Part shown: in pieces, positions 1 through 7,328 of the stretch
Layout: every line of letters starts with the position of its first letter
How positions within the stretch are numbered: the first letter of the stretch is position 1
Origin: Desulfobacteraceae bacterium
Lineage (GTDB): Bacteria; Desulfobacterota; DSM-4660; Desulfatiglandales; Desulfatiglandaceae
Direction: 5' to 3'
Length of the DNA stretch: 9,954 nucleotides
Assembly (NCBI GenBank): GCA_011042035.1
Contig: DQZA01000241.1
Coordinates: 1 to 9,954 of the forward strand
Made by a program: the position numbers and the translations under genes
The notes under the pieces: generated by a model
What the model saw: only the letters and a program-made list of their open reading frames with translations
Databases searched by the model: none
Told to the model about the DNA's origin: nothing

Positions 1-168
1 ATGGAAAAAATAGCATTGGACAAAAAGAAAAGGCAGGGCCGAATCAATTTTGTTTTGCCCTTGCGAATTGGTGAAGTCACCGTGGTAAACGACATCTGTG
101 AGGACGAACTTACCAAAAGCCTCGAGGCATTGAAGGACCATGGCATACAGCACATTCAACAACCTTGA
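1..168 (+). CDS. aroB: 3-dehydroquinate synthase, C-terminal end (5' partial)
   Basis: An open frame enters from the left edge and stops at TGA 166-168, giving 55 residues. The stretch starting LDKKKRQG, followed by FVLPLRIGEV, matches the conserved C-terminal block of AroB (E. coli has RDKKVLAGEMRLILPLAIG). AroB converts DAHP to 3-dehydroquinate in the cytoplasm, the second step of the shikimate route to chorismate. The ATG at base 1 is almost certainly an internal methionine, because the catalytic NAD- and metal-binding parts must lie upstream, outside the window. The last 29 bases overlap the start of the TetR-type gene, which suggests cotranscription. The identification rests on a short segment, but the motif and its place at the protein's end agree well. 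Confidence 0.82.
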   Translation: MEKIALDKKKRQGRINFVLPLRIGEVTVVNDICEDELTKSLEALKDHGIQHIQQP

Positions 169-781
169 TAAGAGGAAAAAGAACAAGATCTTCCGCGCTG
201 CCCTCCGAGAGTTTTCCGAAAAAGGCTATGCAGGGGCCAGCATTAACAGAATCGTGGCGGAGTTGGGTATTGCAAAAGGATCCATATTTCAATATTTCGG
301 GGATAAGGAGGGCCTGTTCAATTTTGTGTTCGTCAAGTCAATAGACACTGTAAAAGATCATCTCAAGTCAGTCAGAGATAACACAAGGGATGAGGACTTT
401 TATTCAAGAATAGAGACACTTCTTACCTCTGGCATTTCCTTTTTACGCAAAAATCCGCGTATTTACGCGCTCTACACAAAAATTCTTTACGAAGGTAACC
501 TCAAGTTCTGCTCAGCCCTGCTCAAGGCCGTGAGACAGGAATCATTCGAATTTTTGTCCGAGATGATCCGCCTTGGCATAGAAAGGGGTGAGGTAAGGTC
601 TGACATGGATATTTCTTGCGCCACCTTTTACCTGGACTCACTATTGGATCGGTTTCTACAGGCCTTCATGTTGGAGCATTTTGGAGCACGGCCAGGGATA
701 TACAAGGCGAATGACTCCCAAGTATCTCGTTGGGCAAGGGAATTGGTAGGCCTTCTCAAGAAAGGAATGGCACCGCAATGA
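140..781 (+). CDS. TetR/AcrR-family transcriptional regulator
   Basis: This 213-residue protein has the usual TetR length. Residues 13-62 form the N-terminal DNA-binding domain: helix 1 (KNKIFRAALREFSEKGY), then the helix-turn-helix (ASINRIVAELGIAKGSIFQYF, about 33-53), followed by the family's DKEGLF. The rest, about 65-213, is the variable helical ligand-binding and dimerisation part, so the effector cannot be read. The ATG at 140 puts the conserved helix at the expected distance. Its ribosome site is poor: AGGA at 134-137 is only 2 bases away and GAGG at 124-127 is 12 away, so translation is probably coupled to aroB, which it overlaps by 29 bases. Its stop overlaps the mqnB start (ATGA, 778-781). 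A regulator placed inside a biosynthetic run could control its own operon, the acyl-CoA ligase and transporter genes downstream, or both. This is inference. No operator was recognised. Confidence 0.93.
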   Translation: MAYSTFNNLDKRKKNKIFRAALREFSEKGYAGASINRIVAELGIAKGSIFQYFGDKEGLFNFVFVKSIDTVKDHLKSVRDNTRDEDFYSRIETLLTSGISFLRKNPRIYALYTKILYEGNLKFCSALLKAVRQESFEFLSEMIRLGIERGEVRSDMDISCATFYLDSLLDRFLQAFMLEHFGARPGIYKANDSQVSRWARELVGLLKKGMAPQ

Positions 782-1488
782 AACGGACGAGGGTCATGGT
801 AACTGCCGCAGTACCTGAGGAACTGGGCCTCATAAGGGATTGCCTTGCCGATGGAAAAACGGAAATCATTGGGCAATCTAAGGTAAACAGGGGTAGCTAT
901 TCAGGGTATGATCTATTTCTATGCGTAGGCGGTGTGGGATCGGTGAGCATGGCAACAACGCTGACAGTGTTTATTCTAACAATCTCACCAGACTATGTCA
1001 TGCTCATTGGGTCGGCAGGCGGTTTTTCCCAAGCTGGAACCAAGGTATTGGACGTTGCAATTGCCACAGAAGAAATCGCTGCTCAACTGGGAGTGGAGGG
1101 CTGGCCTAAGGGTGCAATTGAGCCACTGAACCTTGCCGCGAATCAAATAGAATTGGATCAAAAGTTGGCGGGCAGGGCGGTTGCAGCACTGAAAACATCG
1201 TCAATGCGAGTAGATGTTCGCTCGGGCCCATTTGTGACCGTATCAACCGTAACGGCCTCTCGCGATACCGCGGAAAACTACTATTTCACCCACCGTGCCA
1301 TAGCTGAAAACATGGAAGGCTTTGGGGCGGCATATTCCTGCAAGTTCTTCGGCGTACCCTTCCTGGAGTTGCGCGTGGTGAGCAACGAGGTGGGGGATAG
1401 AAACAGGGCCCGGTGGCAGTTGGATAAGGCATGCCAAAGGGTCCAGGAAGTGGCGCTCTCATTGCTAAGATCGGAGGTCTTTCGTTGA
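778..1488 (+). CDS. mqnB: Futalosine hydrolase (menaquinone biosynthesis)
   Basis: This 236-residue protein belongs to the nucleoside phosphorylase/MTA-SAH nucleosidase superfamily. Visible landmarks are VTAAVPEE (8-15), the glycine-rich GGVGSVSMAT (51-60), LIGSAGGF (76-83), the purine/ribose-site block NMEGFGAAYSCKFFGVPF (178-195) and VVSNEVGDR (200-208). The last has SN where MTA/SAH nucleosidases carry SD, which fits futalosine hydrolases. The enzyme releases the purine base (hypoxanthine) from futalosine to give dehypoxanthine futalosine for MqnC. The start at ATG 778 is chosen because AAAGGA (761-766) precedes it by 11 bases and it overlaps the upstream stop as ATGA. An in-frame ATG at 796 has GAGGG only 2 bases away, and the longer open frame from 730 runs through the tetR coding end. 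mqnD follows with another 4-base overlap. A generic MTA/SAH nucleosidase is the alternative, but the mqnD neighbour argues against it. Confidence 0.9.
   Translation: MKRTRVMVTAAVPEELGLIRDCLADGKTEIIGQSKVNRGSYSGYDLFLCVGGVGSVSMATTLTVFILTISPDYVMLIGSAGGFSQAGTKVLDVAIATEEIAAQLGVEGWPKGAIEPLNLAANQIELDQKLAGRAVAALKTSSMRVDVRSGPFVTVSTVTASRDTAENYYFTHRAIAENMEGFGAAYSCKFFGVPFLELRVVSNEVGDRNRARWQLDKACQRVQEVALSLLRSEVFR
1473..1477 (+). promoter_or_regulatory. Shine-Dalgarno site that sets the TTG start of mqnD
   Basis: GGAGG lies 7 bases before TTG 1485 and inside the last codons of mqnB. It supports the non-ATG start over the in-frame upstream ATG at 1431, which has no such site and would add 18 residues unlike the MqnD N-terminus. 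Confidence 0.75.
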
Positions 1489-2321
1489 GTCGATTGTCAT
1501 TAGCCTATTCACCGTGTCCCAATGATACGTTCATCTTCGGAGCCATAGCAGCGAAATTGGTGAACCTTAAAGGGATGGACATGGATATCCATCTCCACGA
1601 TGTGGAAGAACTCAACAGGGCATGCAGGGACAGCCGCTATGATGTCAGTAAGATTTCAATAGCGGCTCTTCCACACCTTCAGGAAAAATATGGTCTGCTT
1701 TACTCGGGCGGGGCCTTAGGTCGCGGGTGTGGACCTCTGGTGGTTTCTCGACCAGGGTTTGATTTAAAGGACCTTGTGAGCGCCCGCATAGCTGTCCCTG
1801 GAATAATGACCACTGCTTATGTGCTGGTATGCCTGTTTGCGGGGCAGCCCCTGAAGGTGACACCAATGCGATTTGACTCCATCATGCCTTCAGTTTCCCG
1901 TGGTGAGTATGATCTTGGTGTCATCATACACGAGGGGAGGTTCACCTACCAGGGTTACGGGCTCTGCCAGCTCTTAGACCTGGGACAATGGTGGGAACAA
2001 CAAACAGGACTGCCCATTCCGTTGGGGGGCATAGCCATAAGAAGAGGTCTTGGCCAGGACTTGGCACGAAAGGTGGATCATCTCATCTCCCATAGCCTGT
2101 CCCTGGCACAGAAAAACCCTCGGCTTACAGAAAATTATATTAAGAGGCATGCCCAGGAAATGGAAGAAACGGTTATCAAGCAACACATAGAGCTATACGT
2201 CAACGAGTACACCAATAACATAGGTGAGGAAGGTCAAAGGGCAATAAAAACACTTCTAACCATGGGGGCTGACATTGGACTTCTACCACACTTGCAAGCC
2301 AACCTCATGGCTTACCCATGA
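1485..2321 (+). CDS. mqnD: 1,4-dihydroxy-6-naphthoate synthase (menaquinone biosynthesis)
   Basis: This 278-residue protein is of normal family length. It opens with the hallmark YSPCPNDTFIFGA (8-20). It also has VEELNRA (40-46), ISIAALPHL (58-65) with the glycine-rich GALGRGCGPL (76-85), and IIHEGRFTYQ (147-156), whose His149 corresponds to the catalytic histidine described in Thermus MqnD. The fold is of the periplasmic-binding-protein type, but there is no signal peptide, so it is cytoplasmic. It converts cyclic dehypoxanthine futalosine, the MqnC product, to 1,4-dihydroxy-6-naphthoate. The start is TTG at 1485, overlapping the mqnB stop as TTGA with GGAGG 7 bases upstream, so the two proteins are probably made by coupled translation. 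The other pathway genes (mqnA, mqnC, mqnE and the prenylation steps) are not in this window. Confidence 0.94.
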   Translation: MSRLSLAYSPCPNDTFIFGAIAAKLVNLKGMDMDIHLHDVEELNRACRDSRYDVSKISIAALPHLQEKYGLLYSGGALGRGCGPLVVSRPGFDLKDLVSARIAVPGIMTTAYVLVCLFAGQPLKVTPMRFDSIMPSVSRGEYDLGVIIHEGRFTYQGYGLCQLLDLGQWWEQQTGLPIPLGGIAIRRGLGQDLARKVDHLISHSLSLAQKNPRLTENYIKRHAQEMEETVIKQHIELYVNEYTNNIGEEGQRAIKTLLTMGADIGLLPHLQANLMAYP

Positions 2322-2408
2322 ATGCTCGGATTTCTCAGTTGCTTCTTTACATTCCACCCTGTTTTGTGCTATTTGCAACTCAGGTCAATATCCTTCAAGG
2401 CAGCAACC

Positions 2409-3977
2409 ATGAAGATTCCATTTATACTGGAGAGGGCAATATCCCTTTATGAGGCCAAGGAGGCGGTGGTCTCAGAAGGGGTGCGTTTTACTTACGGAGA
2501 ATTCGCCCGTCGCGTCTATCGTCTCTCAAACCTCTTTCACAGCATGGGTCTGCGTAAGGGACACTGCATTGGAATCCTCCATCACAACAGCTACGAATTC
2601 CTTGAGGCATATTTTGCCGCCGCGCAGATAGGTGCCATCCTTAACCCCCTAAACTTCAGGCTCTCTCCTGCTGAGTTGGCATTTATCCTGAACGACTCGG
2701 AAGCCACGGTTCTCATAGCCGCCTCAAGATTCACTTCCTCGGTGAGGGAGATGCTTCAACACAAGACCAAAGTCAAGACCTTGATACTTACCGGTCCTAG
2801 TGAGGAGTCAGTATCATTGCCTCTAGAGATCTTGGACTACGACCATGAAATTGCCGTGCAAGATACTGGTTCCCCTCCCCTGCCAGATATCCATGATGAG
2901 GATATAGCACACCTGTACTACACTAGCGGCACCACCGGAAGGCCCAAGGGAGTCATGCTTACCCACAAAAACGTCTGCGTCCATGCCCTTGCAGCCATCG
3001 CCGAGCTTGGCCTGAGGGACACAGATGTGTGGATCCATGTGGCGCCATTGTTCCACTTGGCTGATGCGTGGGCTACCTTTGCCATAACCTGGGTGGGAGG
3101 CAGGCATGTGACAGTGCCCGAATTCAAGCCCGAGCTGGTTCTGCATACTATGCAAAAAGAAAGAGTTACCATCACAAATATGATTCCCACCATGCTCAAC
3201 ATTCTTGTCAACACTCCTGGCATTGAAACCTATGATTTTTCCTCTCTCAGGGTTATGCTCAGTGGCGGGGCACCAATAGCGCCGGATGTGGTAAAGCGTA
3301 TCATGGAAACCTTCAAGACTGACTACATCCAAACCTATGGCATGACAGAGACAAGCCCATATCTAACTCTCTCGATTTTAAAGGAAAACTTACTGGATCT
3401 GCCTGACGAGCAGAAGTTTACTTACAAGGCAAAAACCGGGCGCCCCTTCCTGGGCGTCCTCCTAAAGGTGGTGAGAGAAGATGGCACACAGGTCACCCCC
3501 AACGGGGAGGAAGTGGGGGAAATAATCGTCAAAGGTGATATTGTGACTCCTGGGTATTGGAACAATCCCGAAGAGACTGCCAAGGCCATAAAGGATGGAT
3601 GGCTGCACACAGGGGATATGGCCGCAATAGACCAAGAGGGATATGTGAATATCGTAGACCGCAAAAAAGATATGATAATTACAGGCGGTGAAAACGTGTA
3701 TTCAGTAGAGGTGGAAAATGTGCTCTACAAGCACCCTGCGGTACTTGAGGCCGCTGTCATTGGGGTGCCGGACCCCAAGTGGGGAGAAGCCGTCAAAGCG
3801 GTTGTAGTGCTTAAAGAGGGCCAGCACGCCACTGAAGAGGAAATAATCGAGTTCTGCAAGGAACGTATAGCCCGCTACAAGGCCCCGAAATGCGTGACAT
3901 TCGTATCCGAACTTCCCAAGACGGGCTCGGGAAAGGTTTACAAAAAGGCCCTGAGGGAGTCATATCTATCTCTGTGA
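2409..3977 (+). CDS. AMP-forming acyl/aryl-CoA ligase (class I adenylate-forming enzyme)
   Basis: This 522-residue cytoplasmic enzyme would activate a carboxylic acid with ATP to an acyl-AMP and then transfer it to CoA. Core motifs are in order: P-loop YYTSGTTGRPKGV (170-182), HVAPLFH (210-216), YGMTE (310-314), TGD (401-403), DRKKD with GGENV (417-430), and PKTGSGK (503-509), whose Lys509 is the adenylation lysine. Both the large N-terminal and the small C-terminal domains are complete. The ATG at 2409 is preferred because AAGG (2397-2400) lies 8 bases upstream and the family N-terminus begins here. The open frame extends back to 2322, but that leader is unlike the family. Medium/long-chain fatty-acid or aromatic-acid CoA ligase are both possible, since motifs alone do not give the substrate. 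Its placement before a complete Liv-type importer suggests it activates the imported acid. Confidence 0.93.
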   Translation: MKIPFILERAISLYEAKEAVVSEGVRFTYGEFARRVYRLSNLFHSMGLRKGHCIGILHHNSYEFLEAYFAAAQIGAILNPLNFRLSPAELAFILNDSEATVLIAASRFTSSVREMLQHKTKVKTLILTGPSEESVSLPLEILDYDHEIAVQDTGSPPLPDIHDEDIAHLYYTSGTTGRPKGVMLTHKNVCVHALAAIAELGLRDTDVWIHVAPLFHLADAWATFAITWVGGRHVTVPEFKPELVLHTMQKERVTITNMIPTMLNILVNTPGIETYDFSSLRVMLSGGAPIAPDVVKRIMETFKTDYIQTYGMTETSPYLTLSILKENLLDLPDEQKFTYKAKTGRPFLGVLLKVVREDGTQVTPNGEEVGEIIVKGDIVTPGYWNNPEETAKAIKDGWLHTGDMAAIDQEGYVNIVDRKKDMIITGGENVYSVEVENVLYKHPAVLEAAVIGVPDPKWGEAVKAVVVLKEGQHATEEEIIEFCKERIARYKAPKCVTFVSELPKTGSGKVYKKALRESYLSL

Positions 3978-4037
3978 GATTGAGGCGCCATCCCAACTGG
4001 GCAGGAGATCCTGGGACTATGAGTCAACCACTTTCGG

Positions 4038-4046
4038 AAAAGGAGG
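4038..4046 (+). promoter_or_regulatory. Strong Shine-Dalgarno site of the binding-protein gene
   Basis: AAAAGGAGG ends 6 bases before ATG 4053 and is the strongest ribosome site in the window. That fits the need for more binding protein than membrane components. Confidence 0.8.
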
Positions 4047-4052
4047 ATTGCC

Positions 4053-5333
4053 ATGAAAAAAGCCGGGACATTGTTTAAGATTACCACTCTGTTTACGTTT
4101 CTTGGTCTTTTCGTTTTTTCCTCCGGAGCCCACGCGGCGAGCAAAATTGTAATAGGGCATCCAGCATGCCTTTCAGGCAAGTATGCAAAAGCAGGTGAAC
4201 AGGCTGTCGGCGGCATCAAGGCATGTGTGAATTGGGTGAACAAGGTTTACGGCGGCGTGAGTCTTGGGGGCAAGAAGATTCCACTGGTTTACAAGTATTA
4301 TGACTGCGAATCTAAGAAGGAGGCGGTTACTAGCCTCATAGCAAGGTTAATAAGCAGTGACAGGGTGAACGTGGTTTTTGCTCCATACAGCTCAGGGCTG
4401 ACCCTGAGGGGGGCCCCCGTGGCCGAAAGCCGTAAAATGCTTTATATGGACCACGGAGGAGCTAACAATAAGATCTTTCGCCAAGGTTTCAGATATGTGG
4501 TCCAAACCATCGGTCCGGCCACCAGGTACCACGAGGGAACCCTTGACATGATCAAGAAAATTGATCCTTCGGCCAAGAAGGTGGCCCTGGCCTACGAGGA
4601 CTCCGAGTTTGCCAAGATGGTGATGTTCGGGGCCGAAGTGCACGCCAAGAAGCTCGGTTTGAATGTGGTCTTCAAGAGGACATACCCGAAGGGAGTCACC
4701 GACCTGACTCCCCTTCTCTCCGCGATGAAGGCCGCTCGGCCCGACTTTGTCCTGGGCGGGGGCCACTTCGAAGACGGGCAACTGTTCAGCCGGCAAATGG
4801 CCGACCTCGACATTGACGTAAAAGCCCTTTCCCTCATTGCAGCGGCCACGCTCCCCGCATTTTACGAGGCCTTGGGCTCCCTGGCTGAAGGGGTGATGGG
4901 CCCCTCACACTGGGAGTACGGTGTTAAGTACTCGGAGGCTGAGGCCAAAAAAGTGGGATTGCCATGGATCGGTCCGTCCCAAGATGAATTCGTGGCTCTA
5001 TTCAAAAAGGCCGTGGGCAAGAATATCATCCCGGACTACCATGCCGCCGAGGCAGGAGCCCAGGTACTCGCTTATGTCCTTGCTGTGGAAAAAAGCAATT
5101 CTCTCAACTCAGATAAGGTCAGGGTGGCCCTTGGAGACCTCAAGTTCATGTCCTTTTACGGCGGCTGGGATGTTGACGACACGGGGATGCAGGTAGGCCA
5201 TTCCATGGTGGACGTGCAGTGGCAGGCGGCCAAAAGGGTGATCGTATGGCCCGAGGAGGCACAGACGGGAAAACTTTGCTATCCCATGCCCACCTTCAAG
5301 GAAAAGGCTAAGGGCAAGCTTGCAGTGCCCTAA
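4053..5333 (+). CDS. Liv-type ABC transporter periplasmic substrate-binding protein
   Basis: This 426-residue protein starts with a Sec signal peptide: basic MKK, a hydrophobic core (about 8-22), then SSGAHA with probable cleavage after Ala28. There is no lipobox cysteine, so it should be a free periplasmic protein. The mature part resembles the Peripla_BP_6/LivJ-LivK family: KIVIGHPACLSGKYAKAGEQAVGG (31-54), DCESKKEAVTSLIARLI, and a second lobe with KKVALAYEDSEFAK and FKRTYPKGVTDLTPLLSAMKAARPDFVLGG. It would capture the ligand and deliver it to LivHM. Although the family name refers to leucine, isoleucine and valine, members also bind aromatic acids, amides, urea and other carboxylates, so the ligand is open. 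The upstream CoA ligase, 75 bases away, favours an organic acid. A stem-loop follows the gene. Confidence 0.92.
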   Translation: MKKAGTLFKITTLFTFLGLFVFSSGAHAASKIVIGHPACLSGKYAKAGEQAVGGIKACVNWVNKVYGGVSLGGKKIPLVYKYYDCESKKEAVTSLIARLISSDRVNVVFAPYSSGLTLRGAPVAESRKMLYMDHGGANNKIFRQGFRYVVQTIGPATRYHEGTLDMIKKIDPSAKKVALAYEDSEFAKMVMFGAEVHAKKLGLNVVFKRTYPKGVTDLTPLLSAMKAARPDFVLGGGHFEDGQLFSRQMADLDIDVKALSLIAAATLPAFYEALGSLAEGVMGPSHWEYGVKYSEAEAKKVGLPWIGPSQDEFVALFKKAVGKNIIPDYHAAEAGAQVLAYVLAVEKSNSLNSDKVRVALGDLKFMSFYGGWDVDDTGMQVGHSMVDVQWQAAKRVIVWPEEAQTGKLCYPMPTFKEKAKGKLAVP

Positions 5334-5364
5334 CGCCTTCTTGATCCAGCCCGTTCTGCGCCAT

Positions 5365-5397
5365 ACTCCTCCCGGGCACAAGTCCTCCGGGAGGAGT
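5365..5397 (+). repeat. Perfect 11-bp inverted repeat (intercistronic stem-loop) between the binding-protein gene and livH
   Basis: ACTCCTCCCGG (5365-5375) and CCGGGAGGAGT (5387-5397) are exact reverse complements around an 11-base loop. The stem is GC-rich and should be stable in RNA. No T-run follows (GACCTTTATAAAG), so it is not a standard intrinsic terminator. It more likely stabilises the 3' end of the binding-protein message or partly attenuates read-through. The livH ribosome site (5411-5416) lies outside the stem. Confidence 0.72.
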
Positions 5398-5410
5398 GAC
5401 CTTTATAAAG

Positions 5411-5416
5411 AGGGAG
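5411..5416 (+). promoter_or_regulatory. Shine-Dalgarno site deciding the livH start
   Basis: AGGGAG lies 7 bases before ATG 5424 but only 1 base before ATG 5418. The earlier start could still use GAGG at 5410-5413, 4 bases away. The spacing favours 5424. Confidence 0.55.
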
Positions 5417-5423
5417 CATGTCC

Positions 5424-6311
5424 ATGTTATTAGAACAACTCGCGGGAAATCTGTTCCAAGGCTTGGTGCTGGGCGCTGTCTACGGCATGGCCACAATGGG
5501 CCTGTCCCTGATCTTCGGTGTTCTTAGGATCGTAAACGTGGGCCACGGCGCCTTCATCATGGTAGGAGCCTTTGTGACACTGTGGCTCTTCACGGCCCTC
5601 GGGATCTCTCCGCTTGTAGCCGTACCGGTGGCCTTCGTGGTGGGGCTCGGCCTAGGCTTTATCTTCTATTATACGGCCATCAAGAAACTGATAAAGGCCC
5701 CGGAGCTGGCATCCCTCCTCGCAACCTTTTCCATAGGAATTCTGCTGGAGGAAGTCATCAAACTGATATTTGGGTCCGAGTTCAGGGGATACAATTGGGC
5801 GCTTCCCAAGATCGACCTGGGGGTCACTGTCCTGCCTTTATCCAAACTCTACGCATGTATAGGCAGCATCATCATCGCCCTTATCCTGTACCTCTGGTTC
5901 AATAAGACACGGGCCGGCACGGCCATGAGAAGCGTGGTGGAAGACACGGAAGGGGCCAAGGTATGCGGCGTCAATGTTGACCGGGTGTATGCCAACAGCT
6001 TTGCCATCGGGATAGGTCTCACCCTGGCCAGTGGCGTCTTGCTCACCATGTTCATCCCCGTGGGAATCAACCCATACATGGGAGGAAGTTATACACTAAA
6101 GGCATTCGTGATAGCGGTATTGGGGGGACTTACCTCCCCTTATGGGGCATTTTTTGGCGGGCTTGTATTCGGCCTTATTGAAAACGGCTCATATACACTG
6201 TTTGCCTTGATCCCTGGAGTTGAGCCGTTTGCGCTGACAAGGTTTCTCTCGTTCCTGATGCTTCTGGTCATACTTCTCATAAGACCAACAGGCATTTTGA
6301 AAGGGAAGTAG
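5424..6311 (+). CDS. livH: Branched-chain amino acid-type ABC transporter permease (LivH)
   Basis: This inner-membrane permease of 295 residues (297 if started at ATG 5418) has about eight hydrophobic segments. LivH traits are LVLGAVYGMATMGLSLIFGVLRIVNVGHGAF (14-44), the cytoplasmic ATPase-contact segment around EDTEGAKVCGVNVDRVYA (173-190), the AVLGGLTSPYGAFFGGLVFGLIE stretch (231-253), and the C-terminal IRPTGILKGK. It pairs with LivM, encoded 7 bases downstream, to form the membrane channel. The start at 5424 is chosen for ribosome-site spacing, and the difference is two residues. The gene symbol names the family position and does not imply branched-chain amino acids as substrate. Confidence 0.93.
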   Translation: MLLEQLAGNLFQGLVLGAVYGMATMGLSLIFGVLRIVNVGHGAFIMVGAFVTLWLFTALGISPLVAVPVAFVVGLGLGFIFYYTAIKKLIKAPELASLLATFSIGILLEEVIKLIFGSEFRGYNWALPKIDLGVTVLPLSKLYACIGSIIIALILYLWFNKTRAGTAMRSVVEDTEGAKVCGVNVDRVYANSFAIGIGLTLASGVLLTMFIPVGINPYMGGSYTLKAFVIAVLGGLTSPYGAFFGGLVFGLIENGSYTLFALIPGVEPFALTRFLSFLMLLVILLIRPTGILKGK

Positions 6312-6318
6312 AAATATC

Positions 6319-7320
6319 ATGGGAAAGAGATTATCCACATATGGTCCTTTTATTCCAGTCCTAGCCCTGTATGTTATCATTTTCCTCGTCGGGAAAGGGG
6401 TCCAGGGTATGTGGCAGGTCATGGCCATGTTGACCTTCTATTGCGCCCTAGGCCAGGCCTTTAACATCTTCTTGGGAATGACAGGGTACGTGGACTTCGG
6501 ATACGTGGCATTCCTAGGGGTCGGAACATACGGAATGGCCCTGTCCATCACCTACCTGGCGCATCAAGGCATGACAGGCCCGGCCGTGATCATAATTGGT
6601 TTCCTTCTGGCCCTCATATTTCCCGCCCTCTTGTCCATGGCGGTTGGGGCAGTGGCGCTGAGGCTCAGGGGGGCATATTTTGCCATAGCCACCATAGGTG
6701 TTAACGAGGGGTTCAGGTATCTTATCGAAGGGGCCAAGATCTGGAACGGATCCGAGGGCATGATTTTCACCTCTGAGCTCAACCAAGTTCTGGGCAGGGA
6801 TACGGCCAGTGGCCTTTCCACCTTTTGGGCAGATGTATACCTGTTCATCATTGCAGCCCTGGCGGCCTTGGTAACCCTCCACTTCATGCGCAGCAGGATA
6901 GGTTATGCGCTGACCGCCCTCAGGGAAGACGAGGACGCTGCGAAGGTCATGGGTATCAACGTGACCAAATACAAGATCATCGCCTTCATCACCAGCGCGT
7001 GCTTCGCGGGGCTGGTGGGTGGCACCTCCTGGGCCCTGAAAACCCCGTACGTCTTTCCCCCGGAGGTCTTCGAAATACATTACACCATAGAAGCAATCAT
7101 CATTGTGTTACTCGGCGGGGCTGGGACTCTCATGGGCCCTGTGATCGGCGCCCTCATTTACGGCCTTTCCAAGTACTATCTGTCCATAATTCTTCCGGGC
7201 TTCCAGTTACTCATTTTTGCTCCCATCATCATCGTGATTATAATTGCCTTTCCAGATGGAGTGATGGGAGTAGTCAAACAGAGACTCAGGGGAACATCCT
7301 TAGCACGCTTTATCGAATAG
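6319..7320 (+). CDS. livM: Branched-chain amino acid-type ABC transporter permease (LivM)
   Basis: This multi-spanning inner-membrane permease has 333 residues, typical for LivM. Conserved blocks are ALGQAFNIFLGMTGYVDFGYVAFLGVGTYG (43-72), LRLRGAYFAIATIGVNE (114-130), the ATPase-contact loop LREDEDAAKVMGINVTKYKI (201-220), IVLLGGAGTLMGPVIGALI (262-280), and the C-terminal FPDGVMGVV. It is the partner of LivH. The ribosome site is weak: GGGA (6303-6306) lies 12 bases upstream. With only 7 bases between livH and livM, translation is probably coupled. No odd features were seen. Confidence 0.94.
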   Translation: MGKRLSTYGPFIPVLALYVIIFLVGKGVQGMWQVMAMLTFYCALGQAFNIFLGMTGYVDFGYVAFLGVGTYGMALSITYLAHQGMTGPAVIIIGFLLALIFPALLSMAVGAVALRLRGAYFAIATIGVNEGFRYLIEGAKIWNGSEGMIFTSELNQVLGRDTASGLSTFWADVYLFIIAALAALVTLHFMRSRIGYALTALREDEDAAKVMGINVTKYKIIAFITSACFAGLVGGTSWALKTPYVFPPEVFEIHYTIEAIIIVLLGGAGTLMGPVIGALIYGLSKYYLSIILPGFQLLIFAPIIIVIIIAFPDGVMGVVKQRLRGTSLARFIE

Positions 7321-7328
7321 GTGTGATC

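Noticed and set aside
2322..2408. N-terminal extension of the CoA ligase to ATG 2322, and a possible promoter (TTTACA 2346-2351, TGCTAT 2367-2372) in the gap
   Set aside because: The extension does not resemble the ligase family and a ribosome site favours 2409. The promoter spacer is only 15 bases and the -10 matches at three positions, too weak to call.
2823..3332. Long open frames antisense to the CoA ligase and others antisense to the SBP and livM (up to 188 codons)
   Set aside because: They are shadows of strongly supported genes, have no domain-like sequence or ribosome site, and conflict with the clear sense-strand motifs.
4020..4079. Short open frame of 19 codons before and overlapping the binding-protein start
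   Set aside because: It has no ribosome site at its own ATG, no recognisable sequence, and it simply reads through the strong ribosome site of the next gene.
6825..7328. Upstream extension of the livG open frame to 6825
   Set aside because: It runs out of frame through livM coding sequence. The extension is low-complexity His/Arg-rich and unlike any ABC ATPase, and the family N-terminus starts at 7329.
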